Shown here in pieces: positions 18,020 to 26,560 of a DNA stretch of 64,000 nucleotides. A program made the translations under genes and the position numbers. Each line of letters starts with the position of its first letter. Within the stretch, counting starts at the first letter, position 1. The notes beneath the pieces are model-generated. The model worked only from the letters and a program-made list of their open reading frames with translations. It did no database searches and was not told the origin of the DNA. Source of the stretch: Pollutimonas nitritireducens (GTDB taxonomy: Bacteria > Pseudomonadota > Gammaproteobacteria > Burkholderiales > Burkholderiaceae_B); the NCBI RefSeq assembly GCF_002849615.1, contig NZ_PDNV01000009.1, positions 1 to 64,000 of the forward strand. Direction: 5' to 3'.

Positions 18020-18090
18020 AGCGCCGTCTGCTTCACGCTGAGTGACCCACGTCACGCTTCTGATTTCCACTACTTCAGTGGAGTTAAACC

Positions 18091-19500
18091 ATGTCTTTCT
18101 CAGTTCTGATGTCGGTCTACCACGCCGAGAATCCAGAGTTTCTGCGCCAGGCGCTCCAGAGCTTGAACGACCAGACGCTCAAGGCCAGCGAAGTGATTTT
18201 GGTGGAGGATGGACCTTTGCCGGATGCTATGACCCACGTCATCGCCGCCTTTCGGGAAGCGTTGAATATCCGCTCGATCCAGCTTGCGACGAACGGCGGC
18301 CTCGCGCGTGCGCTGAACGAGGGTCTGAAGCATTGCCGCCACGATCTCATCGCGCGCATGGACAGCGACGATATTTCGCTGCCGGACAGATTCGAAAAAC
18401 AGATTACCTTCATGCAGCGCAATAGCGACATTGCTGCCAGCAGTGCTGCGCTCGATGAATTCGACGAACAAGGGCGTGTCTTCTCTTCGCGCATATTGCC
18501 GCTCACTCACGAGGAATTGACGAAATTTGCCAAGACGCGCAGCCCCATCAGCCATGCCGCCGCAGTGTTCAGGAAATCGGCCATTGATGCGGTGGGCGGA
18601 TATCCACCGTTCAAGCGCTCGCAGGACGTCGCCTTGTGGTCGCTGCTGATCGTGCGGGGATACCGGCTGGCCAATCTGCCCGACAAGTTATTCATGGTAC
18701 GAGCCGGCGCAGGATTCATGGCTCGCAGCGGACTGCATAGTTTCAAATATGAATATGCGGTGATTTGCTACCAGAGGAAAATTGGCTTCCTTTCGACCTT
18801 CGATTTCGTCAAGAATACCCTGATCAGGTTCTTGCTGGCCATCGCTCCGGCACGCTTAAAGAAGCTGCTCTATTCTCACGCGAAACTGGACATTGACGGC
18901 GTCTGGAATGCACTTCCGAAACGAACATTCGACCTGGCGTTCTCATTCCTGGGCCTGGTCCTTCTGTCGCCACTGATCTTATTGGCCTGGGTCGCCGCCA
19001 CGCTGGACACGCGCAGCAATGGCCTCTTCGTTCAGGAGCGTATCGGGCGGGCAGGGAAAAAATTCAACATTTACAAGATCAAGACCATGCGCGACCGCGA
19101 GGACCCGGGAAGTTCCATAACCACCTCGTGCGACACCCGGGTTACGCGCACAGGCGCCTTCCTGCGCAAAACCAAGCTCGATGAGCTGCCGCAACTATGG
19201 AACGTGCTGGTCGGGGACATGAGCTTTGTCGGACCGCGACCCGATGTTCCCGGCTATGCCGACGACCTGCAAGGCGAAGACAGGATCATTCTTTCGCTGC
19301 GGCCCGGCATCACCGGACCTGCTTCGTTGAAATACAAGAATGAGGAAGAAATTCTTGGCCAGCAAGCCGATGCCCTTCGCTACAACCGGGAAGTCATCTG
19401 GCCCGACAAGGTAAGAATCAATAAGGAATATATCCGCGAGCACAGCTTGCTCAAGGACATCAAGTACATCATCAATACCGTTGCCAAGGGCAACTCCTGA
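18091..19500 (+). CDS. Fusion of GT2 glycosyltransferase and polyprenyl-phosphate phosphoglycosyltransferase
   Basis: This 469-residue protein has two enzymes in one chain. Residues 1-240 are a GT-A family 2 transferase, with [16 protein letters not shown] at the start, VILVEDGP, and the metal motif MDSDD at 90-94. Residues about 275-469 are a monotopic phosphoglycosyltransferase of the WbaP/WcaJ/PglC class. That half has [19 protein letters not shown] with a re-entrant hydrophobic helix, KIKTMR, the catalytic Asp-Glu pair D364-E365 in [13 protein letters not shown], and SFVGPRPD at 378-385. It would load the first sugar phosphate onto undecaprenyl phosphate and add the second sugar. No other initiating transferase is seen in the window, so it probably starts the repeat unit. 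Confidence 0.88.
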   Translation: MSFSVLMSVYHAENPEFLRQALQSLNDQTLKASEVILVEDGPLPDAMTHVIAAFREALNIRSIQLATNGGLARALNEGLKHCRHDLIARMDSDDISLPDRFEKQITFMQRNSDIAASSAALDEFDEQGRVFSSRILPLTHEELTKFAKTRSPISHAAAVFRKSAIDAVGGYPPFKRSQDVALWSLLIVRGYRLANLPDKLFMVRAGAGFMARSGLHSFKYEYAVICYQRKIGFLSTFDFVKNTLIRFLLAIAPARLKKLLYSHAKLDIDGVWNALPKRTFDLAFSFLGLVLLSPLILLAWVAATLDTRSNGLFVQERIGRAGKKFNIYKIKTMRDREDPGSSITTSCDTRVTRTGAFLRKTKLDELPQLWNVLVGDMSFVGPRPDVPGYADDLQGEDRIILSLRPGITGPASLKYKNEEEILGQQADALRYNREVIWPDKVRINKEYIREHSLLKDIKYIINTVAKGNS

Positions 19501-19550
19501 GCAGTCGACCCCACAATGCCATCACTATCCTGATATACGAAGGTGCGCCC

Positions 19551-20741
19551 ATGCTTAACACCCCTTTTCCACCGTGGCCCAGTTTCACGGCCGAAGAAGC
19601 CGATGCAGTCCGCGAAGTCATACTATCGAACAAGGTGAACTACTGGACAGGCCAGGAATGCCGTAAGTTCGAGCAGGAATTTGCGGCCTGGACCGACTGC
19701 CAGCATGCGGTTGCACTGAGCAATGGCACGCTGGCCCTTGATGCTGCGCTGAAGGCACTGGGCATTGGGCCCGGCGACGAAGTCATTGTCACGCCTCGTA
19801 CCTTCCTTGCTTCTGTTTCCTGCATTGTCAATGCCGGCGCAAGACCCGTGTTCGCCGAGGTGGATCGCGATTCACAGAATATCACCGCATCCACCATACG
19901 GGCCGTGCTAAGCGAGAGAACCCGGGCCATCATTTGTGTCCACCTTGCCGGCTGGCCATGCGACATGGACCCCATCATGGCATTGGCCCAAGAGCGCGAA
20001 CTATTCGTCATCGAGGACTGCGCGCAGGCACACGGCGCTTACTACAAAGGCCGGCCTGTGGGCTCAATAGGCCATGTCGGCGCCTGGTCTTTCTGTCAGG
20101 ACAAAATCATGACGACCATCGGCGAAGGCGGCATGACCACAACCAACGACCGCCGCCTATGGTCCAGAATGTGGTCGCTCAAGGATCATGGAAAGAGCTG
20201 GGACGCGCTTTACAAGCGCGAGCATCCGCCCGGTTTTCGTTGGCTGCATGAAAGCTTTGGCACCAATTGGCGGATGATGGAAACGCAGGCGGCAATTGGT
20301 CGCATCCAGTTGCGGCGCATGTCCCGCTGGCATGCTTCGCGGCTCGCAATGGCCAGACAAATTTGGGCGACGGCGGCGGAATTGCCGGGGCTGCGCGCAC
20401 CGGTGCCGCCGTCCGATCTCACCCACGCCGCGTACAAATGCTATGTCTTCGTCGAGCCGGAAGTGCTGGGAGCCGGATGGAGCCGCGATCACATCATGGA
20501 GGAGATCAACGCCCGGGGGGTACCTTGCTATTCCGGCTCATGCTCGGAGGTCTACCTGGAAAAGGCGTTCGACGCCACGAATTTTCGCCCGGAACGGCGC
20601 CTGCCGATTGCCAGAGAACTGGGGGAAACCGCATTGATGTTTCTGGTACATCCTACGTTGGGCGAGCAGGAAATCGAGAAAACATGCAGCACGTTGACCC
20701 AGGTCATGCGGCGGGCGGTCCAAAAACATGCTTATGCTTAG
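19551..20741 (+). CDS. DegT/DnrJ/EryC1/StrS-family nucleotide-sugar aminotransferase
   Basis: This 396-residue PLP enzyme has the sugar aminotransferase motifs ALSNGTLALDAALKALGIGPGDEVIV, IEDCAQAHGAYYKGRPVGS and GAWSFCQDKIMTTIGEGG, with the Schiff-base Lys at 185. It would transfer an amino group to a keto sugar nucleotide. The WbpM/CapD-type dehydratase at 30870 in the same locus can supply a 4-keto-6-deoxy UDP-sugar, so formation of a 4-amino-4,6-dideoxy sugar is a reasonable inference. It is distinct from the WlbC homologue at 26559, which would serve the 3-amino pathway. It overlaps the flippase gene by 14 bases. Confidence 0.84.
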   Translation: MLNTPFPPWPSFTAEEADAVREVILSNKVNYWTGQECRKFEQEFAAWTDCQHAVALSNGTLALDAALKALGIGPGDEVIVTPRTFLASVSCIVNAGARPVFAEVDRDSQNITASTIRAVLSERTRAIICVHLAGWPCDMDPIMALAQERELFVIEDCAQAHGAYYKGRPVGSIGHVGAWSFCQDKIMTTIGEGGMTTTNDRRLWSRMWSLKDHGKSWDALYKREHPPGFRWLHESFGTNWRMMETQAAIGRIQLRRMSRWHASRLAMARQIWATAAELPGLRAPVPPSDLTHAAYKCYVFVEPEVLGAGWSRDHIMEEINARGVPCYSGSCSEVYLEKAFDATNFRPERRLPIARELGETALMFLVHPTLGEQEIEKTCSTLTQVMRRAVQKHAYA

Positions 20742-22071
20742 AAAGTTCAGTTTCAGGGGTGAATTCTTCAAGAACGTCATCACGCTGATGACGGGGACCA
20801 TCGCCGCCCAGCTATTTACCGTTGCCGTCAGCCCTATTCTGACTCGGCTGTATACGCCCGCCGACTTTGGCGTGCTCGCCTTGTTCACTGCCATGAATGC
20901 CGTCCTGAGTATTGTGGCCGCCGCCCGATATGAGACGGCCATCATGTTGCCGCGTGAAGACGGCGATGCGCTGAATATCGTGGTGTTGTCGACTGCCGTT
21001 ACGCTGATATTCGTTGCGCTGCTGCAGGCGGGTATATTTGTATTTGAAGGGCAAATAGTCGCCATTGCGGACACCCCTTTGATGGGCAAGTGGATTCATG
21101 CCTTGCCGCTAAGCGTAGCCTTGACCTCATGCACCCAGATCATGGTCTTCTGGAATAACCGCGCCAAGCGGTTTCGGCAGTTGTCTACTGCCCGGGCGCT
21201 ACATGGGATCGGCATCGGAAGTACCCAATGCGTGCTTGGATACGGAGTTGCCAGTTCGATAAGCTTGATCATTGGACACATAACGGGACATGTACTGGGG
21301 CTTGTGGCACTGGTTAAGGCCAATATGGCATCCATGACGGAACTCCGCGCTTCCATCAGTTCAGTGGCAATCAGGAACAATGCGAAACGGTATAGGCGTT
21401 TTCCGATGTTTTCCATGTGGGGCGCCCTGTTCGACAGCAGCGCCGCACAAGTTCCGCTATTCGTTGTCGCCAGCTTCTATTCCGCGTCCGAAACGGGACT
21501 GGTCGGATTCACCATAAAGGTGTTGTCCTTGCCGCTGTTCCTGGTTTCGAGCGCAATTTCTGAAGTCCTATATCAGAAGACAACTCAATTGGACAGCACG
21601 AATCCGGCTGCGCTCGGACGCCACATCGTGGGGATTTTCATACTTCTAGGCGGCATTGCCATCCCGTTCTGCACATTGTTCATGTTCTACGGCGTCGAAA
21701 TATTTTCCTTTGTATTCGGTCAGAACTGGGCACGCGCCGGCGAGTTTGCCGGGCCTCTGTCGGTGGCGGCGGGAGTCCGGTTCATGGTCAGCCCGTTGAG
21801 CGTCGTATTGAATTTGAATCACAACGTCAAGAAAGCGGTGGGATGGCAAGTCACTTACTTTTTAACTCTTACCTCCTTACTGATACTGAGCTCGCAGCAG
21901 AGTATCAGTTTCCTGCTCGATGCTTTCGTGGCCCACGAAATCGTGTTGTTCACCGTGTATTTTGCCATCATCCTCAAAGCGACACGCTACAGGAATCCCG
22001 TTGAACGCGGGTCTTCTCCAGGCGATGTACTGTCCCGCGGCCAGGCCATGGGCAGTGCCCCCGCAAAGTGA
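20728..22071 (+). CDS. wzx: Oligosaccharide flippase (Wzx-like, MOP superfamily)
   Basis: This 447-residue protein has about 12 hydrophobic helices. The opening stretch FFKNVITLMTGTIAAQLFTVAVSPILTRLYTPADFGVLALF is typical of MOP-superfamily polysaccharide transporters, and FPMFSMWGALFDSSAAQVPLFVVASFYS opens the second half. It should flip the undecaprenyl-linked repeat across the inner membrane for Wzy polymerisation. The start overlaps the aminotransferase stop by 14 bases. The gap to the asparagine synthetase homologue is 52 bases. Confidence 0.86.
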   Translation: MLMLRKFSFRGEFFKNVITLMTGTIAAQLFTVAVSPILTRLYTPADFGVLALFTAMNAVLSIVAAARYETAIMLPREDGDALNIVVLSTAVTLIFVALLQAGIFVFEGQIVAIADTPLMGKWIHALPLSVALTSCTQIMVFWNNRAKRFRQLSTARALHGIGIGSTQCVLGYGVASSISLIIGHITGHVLGLVALVKANMASMTELRASISSVAIRNNAKRYRRFPMFSMWGALFDSSAAQVPLFVVASFYSASETGLVGFTIKVLSLPLFLVSSAISEVLYQKTTQLDSTNPAALGRHIVGIFILLGGIAIPFCTLFMFYGVEIFSFVFGQNWARAGEFAGPLSVAAGVRFMVSPLSVVLNLNHNVKKAVGWQVTYFLTLTSLLILSSQQSISFLLDAFVAHEIVLFTVYFAIILKATRYRNPVERGSSPGDVLSRGQAMGSAPAK

Positions 22072-22123
22072 TGGCGCCATATCCGAAAACCCAATAGCTT
22101 CTGGCACGGCCAAGGAGAAATTT

Positions 22124-24022
22124 ATGTGCGGTATCACTGGCGGCTGGTGGGCGGAACCACCCCGCGATCTGGGTGGGCGCTTGACGAACTCGTTGAGCAA
22201 GCTCAGGAAACGCGGTCCGAACGACGAAGGCCGCGAACTGTTCGATGTCTGTAACGGCCAATTGGCGCTGGGACATACCAGACTTTCCATAATCGATCTG
22301 AGCGATGCAGGACACCAGCCCATGCACACTCGAGGGCGGCGGTACAGCATCGTCTTCAACGGCGAAATATACAACTACCGTGAGCTGCGGCAGGAGCTAG
22401 TGCTGCTTGGCCACACATTCCACTCCGACTCGGACACCGAAGTACTTCTAAAGGCCTGGCAGCAATGGAATGTTGACTGCCTGGTGCGCCTGGAAGGCAT
22501 GTTTGCCTTTGTCGTCTACGATGCCGGTAAACGCACCTTGAGTTGCGCGCGAGACGCTTTTGGCATCAAACCATTTTATTTTGAGCAAAAGCACGATTCT
22601 TTCACGTTCGCTTCGGAGCCGGCCGCGCTTGGCACACTACGTCAGGACAGGACCCAGGCGAACTGGCAACGTTGCTATGACTACCTGGTGCACGGCGACT
22701 TCGATAATCAGCAACACACATTCATCAACGGAATCCAGCAATTACTGCCCGGGCACTGGATGGAGGTCGACCTGACCAACCCCGCCTCTGGTGTGCAGCA
22801 GGTCTGGTGGCAACCGGACCTTGCTCAAACCAGTTCACTCAGCTTCGAACAGGCAGCCGAGGCGGTTCGCGAGCAATTTCTTCACAATGTCCGCTTGCAT
22901 CTACGCAGCGACGTGCCACTGGGCGCGGCACTTTCCGGCGGGATCGATTCGTCGGCCATTGTGTGCGCCATGCGATATCTGGACCCCGGCCAACCGATAA
23001 ATACGTTCAGCTACATTGCCCCCGGATATAAACAATGCGAGGAAAGCTGGATCGACCGGATCAACCAATTCACGGGCGCCAAGGCCCATAAGGTCAGTGC
23101 CTCCGGTGAAGACCTGACTCGAGACCTCGACAACTTGATTCAACTACAGGGGGAACCGTTCACCAGCACCAGCGCTTATGCGCAGTATCGGGTGTTTCAA
23201 CTAGCCCATGAAAACAACATGACCGTCACGCTCGAAGGACAAGGTGCCGACGAACTGCTGGCAGGTTACGCCGGCTACCCCGGGCACAGGATGCTGAGCA
23301 TGCTCGAATGCGGCGACCTGCCCGGTGCCGAACGCTTTGCCAGGAACTGGGCGCGCTGGCCCGGACGCAGCTACGGGCGCGCCTGGCAGTACCTGGCTGC
23401 CATCACTCTCCCGGATACTCTGTTCGGCGTCGCCAGCAAGGCGATGGGACGCAGCTTCACGCCATCGTGGATCAACGCCGAGGCCCTTGCCAACGCCGGC
23501 GTCAGCATGGTGTTTGAGCGCGAGAAAATTCATTCCGATGCCAAGGGTCGTCGCGTCATGGAACGACTTGCGAGCTCATTGACAAATCGGCATCTGCCGG
23601 GCTACCTGCGCGAAGGCGACCGGAACTCCATGCAATTCTCGCTGGAAAGCCGCGTACCCTTCCTGACCTTACCCCTCGCGAATCTGCTTTTTTCGTTGCC
23701 CGAGCATTACCTGATATCGCGTGGCGGCGAGACAAAAAGCGTATTTCGGGCCGCGCTGCGCGGCATCGTTCCCGATGATTTGCTGGACCGCAGAGACAAG
23801 ATAGGTTTCGAGACGCCGGAGTCATCATGGTTCATCGAAAAATCCGAAAGCGTCAGACAGTGGTTGCAAACGAGTCACGACATACCATTCCTGAACGCGC
23901 GGGCGCTTCTGAATCAGTTCGACTCGATTGCCGGCGGTAAAGCCCCGTGCACGACACAAGTGTGGCGTTGGGTCAATTTCCTGAAATGGTACGAACAGTC
24001 GGGCTGCACCGAAAATGGCTGA
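22124..24022 (+). CDS. asnB: Asparagine synthetase (glutamine-hydrolysing) homologue
   Basis: The protein is 632 residues from ATG 22124, preceded by a strong AAGGAGAAA. That start exposes the catalytic Cys2 of the class II glutaminase (MCGITGGWW). The N-terminal amidotransferase (about 1-200) has LGHTRLSIIDLSDAGHQPM and FNGEIYNYRELR. The C-terminal synthetase has the PP-loop ALSGGIDSSAI near 270 and EGQGADELLAGY. In polysaccharide loci such proteins, for example WbmI in Bordetella O-antigen clusters, are thought to amidate the carboxyl group of uronic acids rather than make asparagine. That is the favoured reading here, given the uronic-acid pathway in the same locus. It overlaps hisH by eight bases. 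Confidence 0.86.
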   Translation: MCGITGGWWAEPPRDLGGRLTNSLSKLRKRGPNDEGRELFDVCNGQLALGHTRLSIIDLSDAGHQPMHTRGRRYSIVFNGEIYNYRELRQELVLLGHTFHSDSDTEVLLKAWQQWNVDCLVRLEGMFAFVVYDAGKRTLSCARDAFGIKPFYFEQKHDSFTFASEPAALGTLRQDRTQANWQRCYDYLVHGDFDNQQHTFINGIQQLLPGHWMEVDLTNPASGVQQVWWQPDLAQTSSLSFEQAAEAVREQFLHNVRLHLRSDVPLGAALSGGIDSSAIVCAMRYLDPGQPINTFSYIAPGYKQCEESWIDRINQFTGAKAHKVSASGEDLTRDLDNLIQLQGEPFTSTSAYAQYRVFQLAHENNMTVTLEGQGADELLAGYAGYPGHRMLSMLECGDLPGAERFARNWARWPGRSYGRAWQYLAAITLPDTLFGVASKAMGRSFTPSWINAEALANAGVSMVFEREKIHSDAKGRRVMERLASSLTNRHLPGYLREGDRNSMQFSLESRVPFLTLPLANLLFSLPEHYLISRGGETKSVFRAALRGIVPDDLLDRRDKIGFETPESSWFIEKSESVRQWLQTSHDIPFLNARALLNQFDSIAGGKAPCTTQVWRWVNFLKWYEQSGCTENG

Positions 24023-24641
24023 TATATCGGTCCTCGACTATGGCGCAGGAAATGTGAACTCGGTCATACGAATGATAGAGAGGGCTGGCGGACAGGCACG
24101 GCGGATCTCCTCGCCGGAAGAAGTATCAGAGTCGGCGAAGCTGATTCTGCCCGGAGTCGGAGCATTCGATTACGGGATGTCGCAGCTTCATGCACGGGGC
24201 CTGGTCCCTGCCCTGACTACCATTGCGTTGGAAAAATCCATTCCAGTATTGGGAATATGCCTGGGAATGCAACTCATGTGCACGGGAAGCGAAGAAGGGA
24301 CGTTGCCCGGCCTGGGCTGGATTGACGCCCACGTCAGGCGTTTTTCATTTGCGGATAATTCCAGACTGCGAGTGCCACACATGGGCTGGAACACAGTCCA
24401 GGTGCCAAGGACCAACCCCTTGCTGGCCACCGACGAGGGCGAGCAGCGGTTCTACTTTGTGCACTCATATTTCGTGTCGTGCAATGACCCGGGCGATCCA
24501 ATTGCCACCGCCAATTATGGCGGGAAATTCGTCGCGGCGTTTCAACGAAACAATCTCTCCGGCGTACAGTTTCACCCGGAGAAAAGCCATCGCTTCGGCC
24601 TGCGGCTTATGAATGCCTTTGTTGGTGACGAACATGCTTGA
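24015..24641 (+). CDS. hisH: HisH-type glutamine amidotransferase subunit of the sugar-amidination set
   Basis: This 208-residue class I glutaminase has the nucleophile Cys82 in GICLGMQLM and the His187/Glu189 pair in FHPEKSH. It opens with SVLDYGAGNVNSV as in HisH. Its neighbours are a HisF paralogue and a WbpG/PseA-type amidotransferase, not his genes. By analogy with HisH2 of Pseudomonas aeruginosa O-antigen loci it should supply ammonia to convert an N-acetyl group of the sugar to an acetamidino group. A housekeeping hisH is expected elsewhere in the genome. Confidence 0.85.
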   Translation: MADISVLDYGAGNVNSVIRMIERAGGQARRISSPEEVSESAKLILPGVGAFDYGMSQLHARGLVPALTTIALEKSIPVLGICLGMQLMCTGSEEGTLPGLGWIDAHVRRFSFADNSRLRVPHMGWNTVQVPRTNPLLATDEGEQRFYFVHSYFVSCNDPGDPIATANYGGKFVAAFQRNNLSGVQFHPEKSHRFGLRLMNAFVGDEHA

Positions 24642-25401
24642 GCATCGAGTGATACCGGCACTGCTCCTGCGCGATGGAGGTCTGGTCAAGACGCGTCGAT
24701 TCAAGGACGCCAAGTACATCGGAGATCCCATCAACGCCATCCGCATCTTCAACGACAAGGAAGTGGACGAGTTGATTGTGCTTGATATCGATGCATCAAG
24801 GCGTTGCAGTGAACCTGACTATGCAACGATCGAACAAATTGCGGGAGAGTGCTTCATGCCCGTTTGCTATGGCGGCGGCATACATTCGGTCGAGCAAGCC
24901 GCAGGGCTGTTCAATCTGGGAATCGAAAAGATTTGCCTGCAGTCTGCCGTCTTTGATGATCCGGATCTGATCTCACGGATTGCCGATCGATTCGGCTGCC
25001 AGAGCGTCGTCGTATCGGTGGATATCAAGCACAACTGGTTGAAGAAGCCGATGCTGTATGAAAGCCGCAAGGGCCGCAAACGCGAGCAAGACTGGCTTGA
25101 GTTCGCCCAAGCCGCAGTCAAGGCGGGTGCGGGCGAAGTACTCCTTACCGCAGTAGAGCGTGAGGGCGCGATGACAGGCTACGACCTGGCACTGGTCAGG
25201 CAAGCAGCCGATGCACTGAAGGTACCGCTGATTGCACTAGGGGGGGCGGGAAGCCTGGCCGATATCAAGGCAGTCATAGACGCGGGCGCTTCGGCAGCGG
25301 CCGCGGGATCGCTATTCGTCCTCCATGGACCTCACCGGGCCGTGCTGATCACTTACCCGCCCTATGCGGAGCTTGAAAAACTTCAGGAGCAATATCGATG
25401 A
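24634..25401 (+). CDS. hisF: HisF-type subunit of the sugar-amidination set (Asp11 lost)
   Basis: The protein is 255 residues from ATG 24634, which overlaps the hisH stop by eight bases. The TIM-barrel family marks are present: MLEHRVIPALLLRDGG, PVCYGGGIHSVEQA, ALGGAGSLADI and GASAAAAGSLF. Canonical HisF has CLDVKDG at positions 9-15, with Asp11 as a catalytic acid; here residue 11 is Leu (ALLLRDG). The Asp130 equivalent (VDIKHNW) is kept, while the later DRDG block reads EREG. Loss of Asp11 argues against cyclase activity and for a role as an ammonia channel to the amidotransferase encoded next. Confidence 0.85.
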   Translation: MLEHRVIPALLLRDGGLVKTRRFKDAKYIGDPINAIRIFNDKEVDELIVLDIDASRRCSEPDYATIEQIAGECFMPVCYGGGIHSVEQAAGLFNLGIEKICLQSAVFDDPDLISRIADRFGCQSVVVSVDIKHNWLKKPMLYESRKGRKREQDWLEFAQAAVKAGAGEVLLTAVEREGAMTGYDLALVRQAADALKVPLIALGGAGSLADIKAVIDAGASAAAAGSLFVLHGPHRAVLITYPPYAELEKLQEQYR

Positions 25402-26528
25402 ATCGACCGTACCAAGTATGTACCCGTTGTGTCATGGACACGAGCGCTTCAGATATTGTTTTCGATGCGATGGGCGTCTGCAATTACTGCAGCCAGTTTC
25501 TCATCCACTCGAAAGACATCATTTACCAGGACCCCGTCGCCAAGAAGGCAGAACTGGACCGTATCGTCGCCCAAATAAAAGCGGCGGGAAAGAACAAGCG
25601 CTACGACTGTATCGTAGGCGTGTCTGGAGGCGTGGACAGTTCATGGGTGCTATACCAGGCCGTCAAGCTGGGGTTGCGGCCGCTGGCCGCACATATGGAC
25701 AATGGCTGGAACAGCGAGCTGGCGCAGCACAATATTGCCAATCTGGTGCAAGGCCTGGGGGTGGATTTGCATACGCATGTCATAGATTGGCCCGAGTATA
25801 AGAAGCTGATGCAGGCTTTTTTCGATGCGGACGTCATCGATGTGGAATTACTCTACGACAACGCGATGCTGGGCGTGAATTATCGGCTGGCCGTCCAGCA
25901 CGGCACCCGGTACATACTTGCTGGCACCAACCAGGCGACCGAGGGCATGCGCATGCCGCCAGGCTGGAACTGGTTCAAGTACGACAAGACGAATATCAAA
26001 GCGGTGGCCCGGAATTTCGGCCGGGTGCAGATGAGGACGTTTCCCGTGATCGGCACGCTGGATTATGTGCGATATCGCGTATTGAACCGAATCCGATGGA
26101 CGTCGTTTCTGGACATGATGCCGTTCAACAAGTTCGAAGCGCTGAACGAGTTGACCGACAGGTATGGCTACAAGCCCTATCCCTACAAGCATTACGAATC
26201 GATATTCACCCGGTTCTATCAGGGCTACATTCTTCCGAACAAGTTCGGCATCGATAAGCGCCGCCTGCACCTGGGGACGCTGGTGGCCGCAGGCCAACTC
26301 AGTCGCGAGAAAGCGCTTGAAGGTCTTGAAGGAATTGCCTATGCCAGCAATGCGGACCTGGAACGTGATAAGCAATACTTCATCAAGAAAATGGGCTGGT
26401 CCTCTTCAGACTTATCGGCCTACCTGAGTCGCGACCCAAAGCCGCACAGCCTCTACGGAACCGAACAACCATTGTGGAATATGTTCCAGCGCAGCTATGC
26501 AACGCTTTGTCGGGGTCAGGCAAGATAG
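25398..26528 (+). CDS. N-acetyl sugar amidotransferase (WbpG/PseA-like)
   Basis: This 376-residue protein starts by ATGA overlap with hisF. It has paired cysteines CTRC (8-11) and CNYC (28-31), likely a zinc knuckle, and the PP-loop SGGVDSSWVLYQAVKLG used to adenylate the substrate. Conserved blocks include DNGWNSELAQHNI, GTNQATEGMRMPPGWNW and TRFYQGYILPNKFGIDKRR. With HisH and HisF it should form an acetamidino sugar from an N-acetyl sugar, as for WbpG in Pseudomonas aeruginosa. The substrate is most likely the UDP-2,3-diacetamido uronic acid made by the facing operon. It is the last gene of the rightward operon; a hairpin overlaps its stop. Confidence 0.86.
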   Translation: MNRPYQVCTRCVMDTSASDIVFDAMGVCNYCSQFLIHSKDIIYQDPVAKKAELDRIVAQIKAAGKNKRYDCIVGVSGGVDSSWVLYQAVKLGLRPLAAHMDNGWNSELAQHNIANLVQGLGVDLHTHVIDWPEYKKLMQAFFDADVIDVELLYDNAMLGVNYRLAVQHGTRYILAGTNQATEGMRMPPGWNWFKYDKTNIKAVARNFGRVQMRTFPVIGTLDYVRYRVLNRIRWTSFLDMMPFNKFEALNELTDRYGYKPYPYKHYESIFTRFYQGYILPNKFGIDKRRLHLGTLVAAGQLSREKALEGLEGIAYASNADLERDKQYFIKKMGWSSSDLSAYLSRDPKPHSLYGTEQPLWNMFQRSYATLCRGQAR

Positions 26529-26560
26529 TCCGGAGCATCGGCCACCAGACTATCTTGCCT
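26518..26560. terminator. Bidirectional hairpin between the two polysaccharide operons
   Basis: AGGCAAGATAGTC (26518-26530) and its perfect complement (26548-26560) make a 13-bp stem with a 17-base loop. The left arm contains the TAG of the amidotransferase gene. The right arm reaches into the TAG of the convergent wlbC-like gene. No long T-run follows on either strand, so it may work as a factor-assisted terminator or transcript stabiliser. Confidence 0.6.

Noticed and set aside
24015-25401. HisH and HisF as part of a histidine biosynthesis operon
   Set aside because: No other his genes are near, HisF has lost Asp11, and both overlap polysaccharide genes including a WbpG-type amidotransferase.
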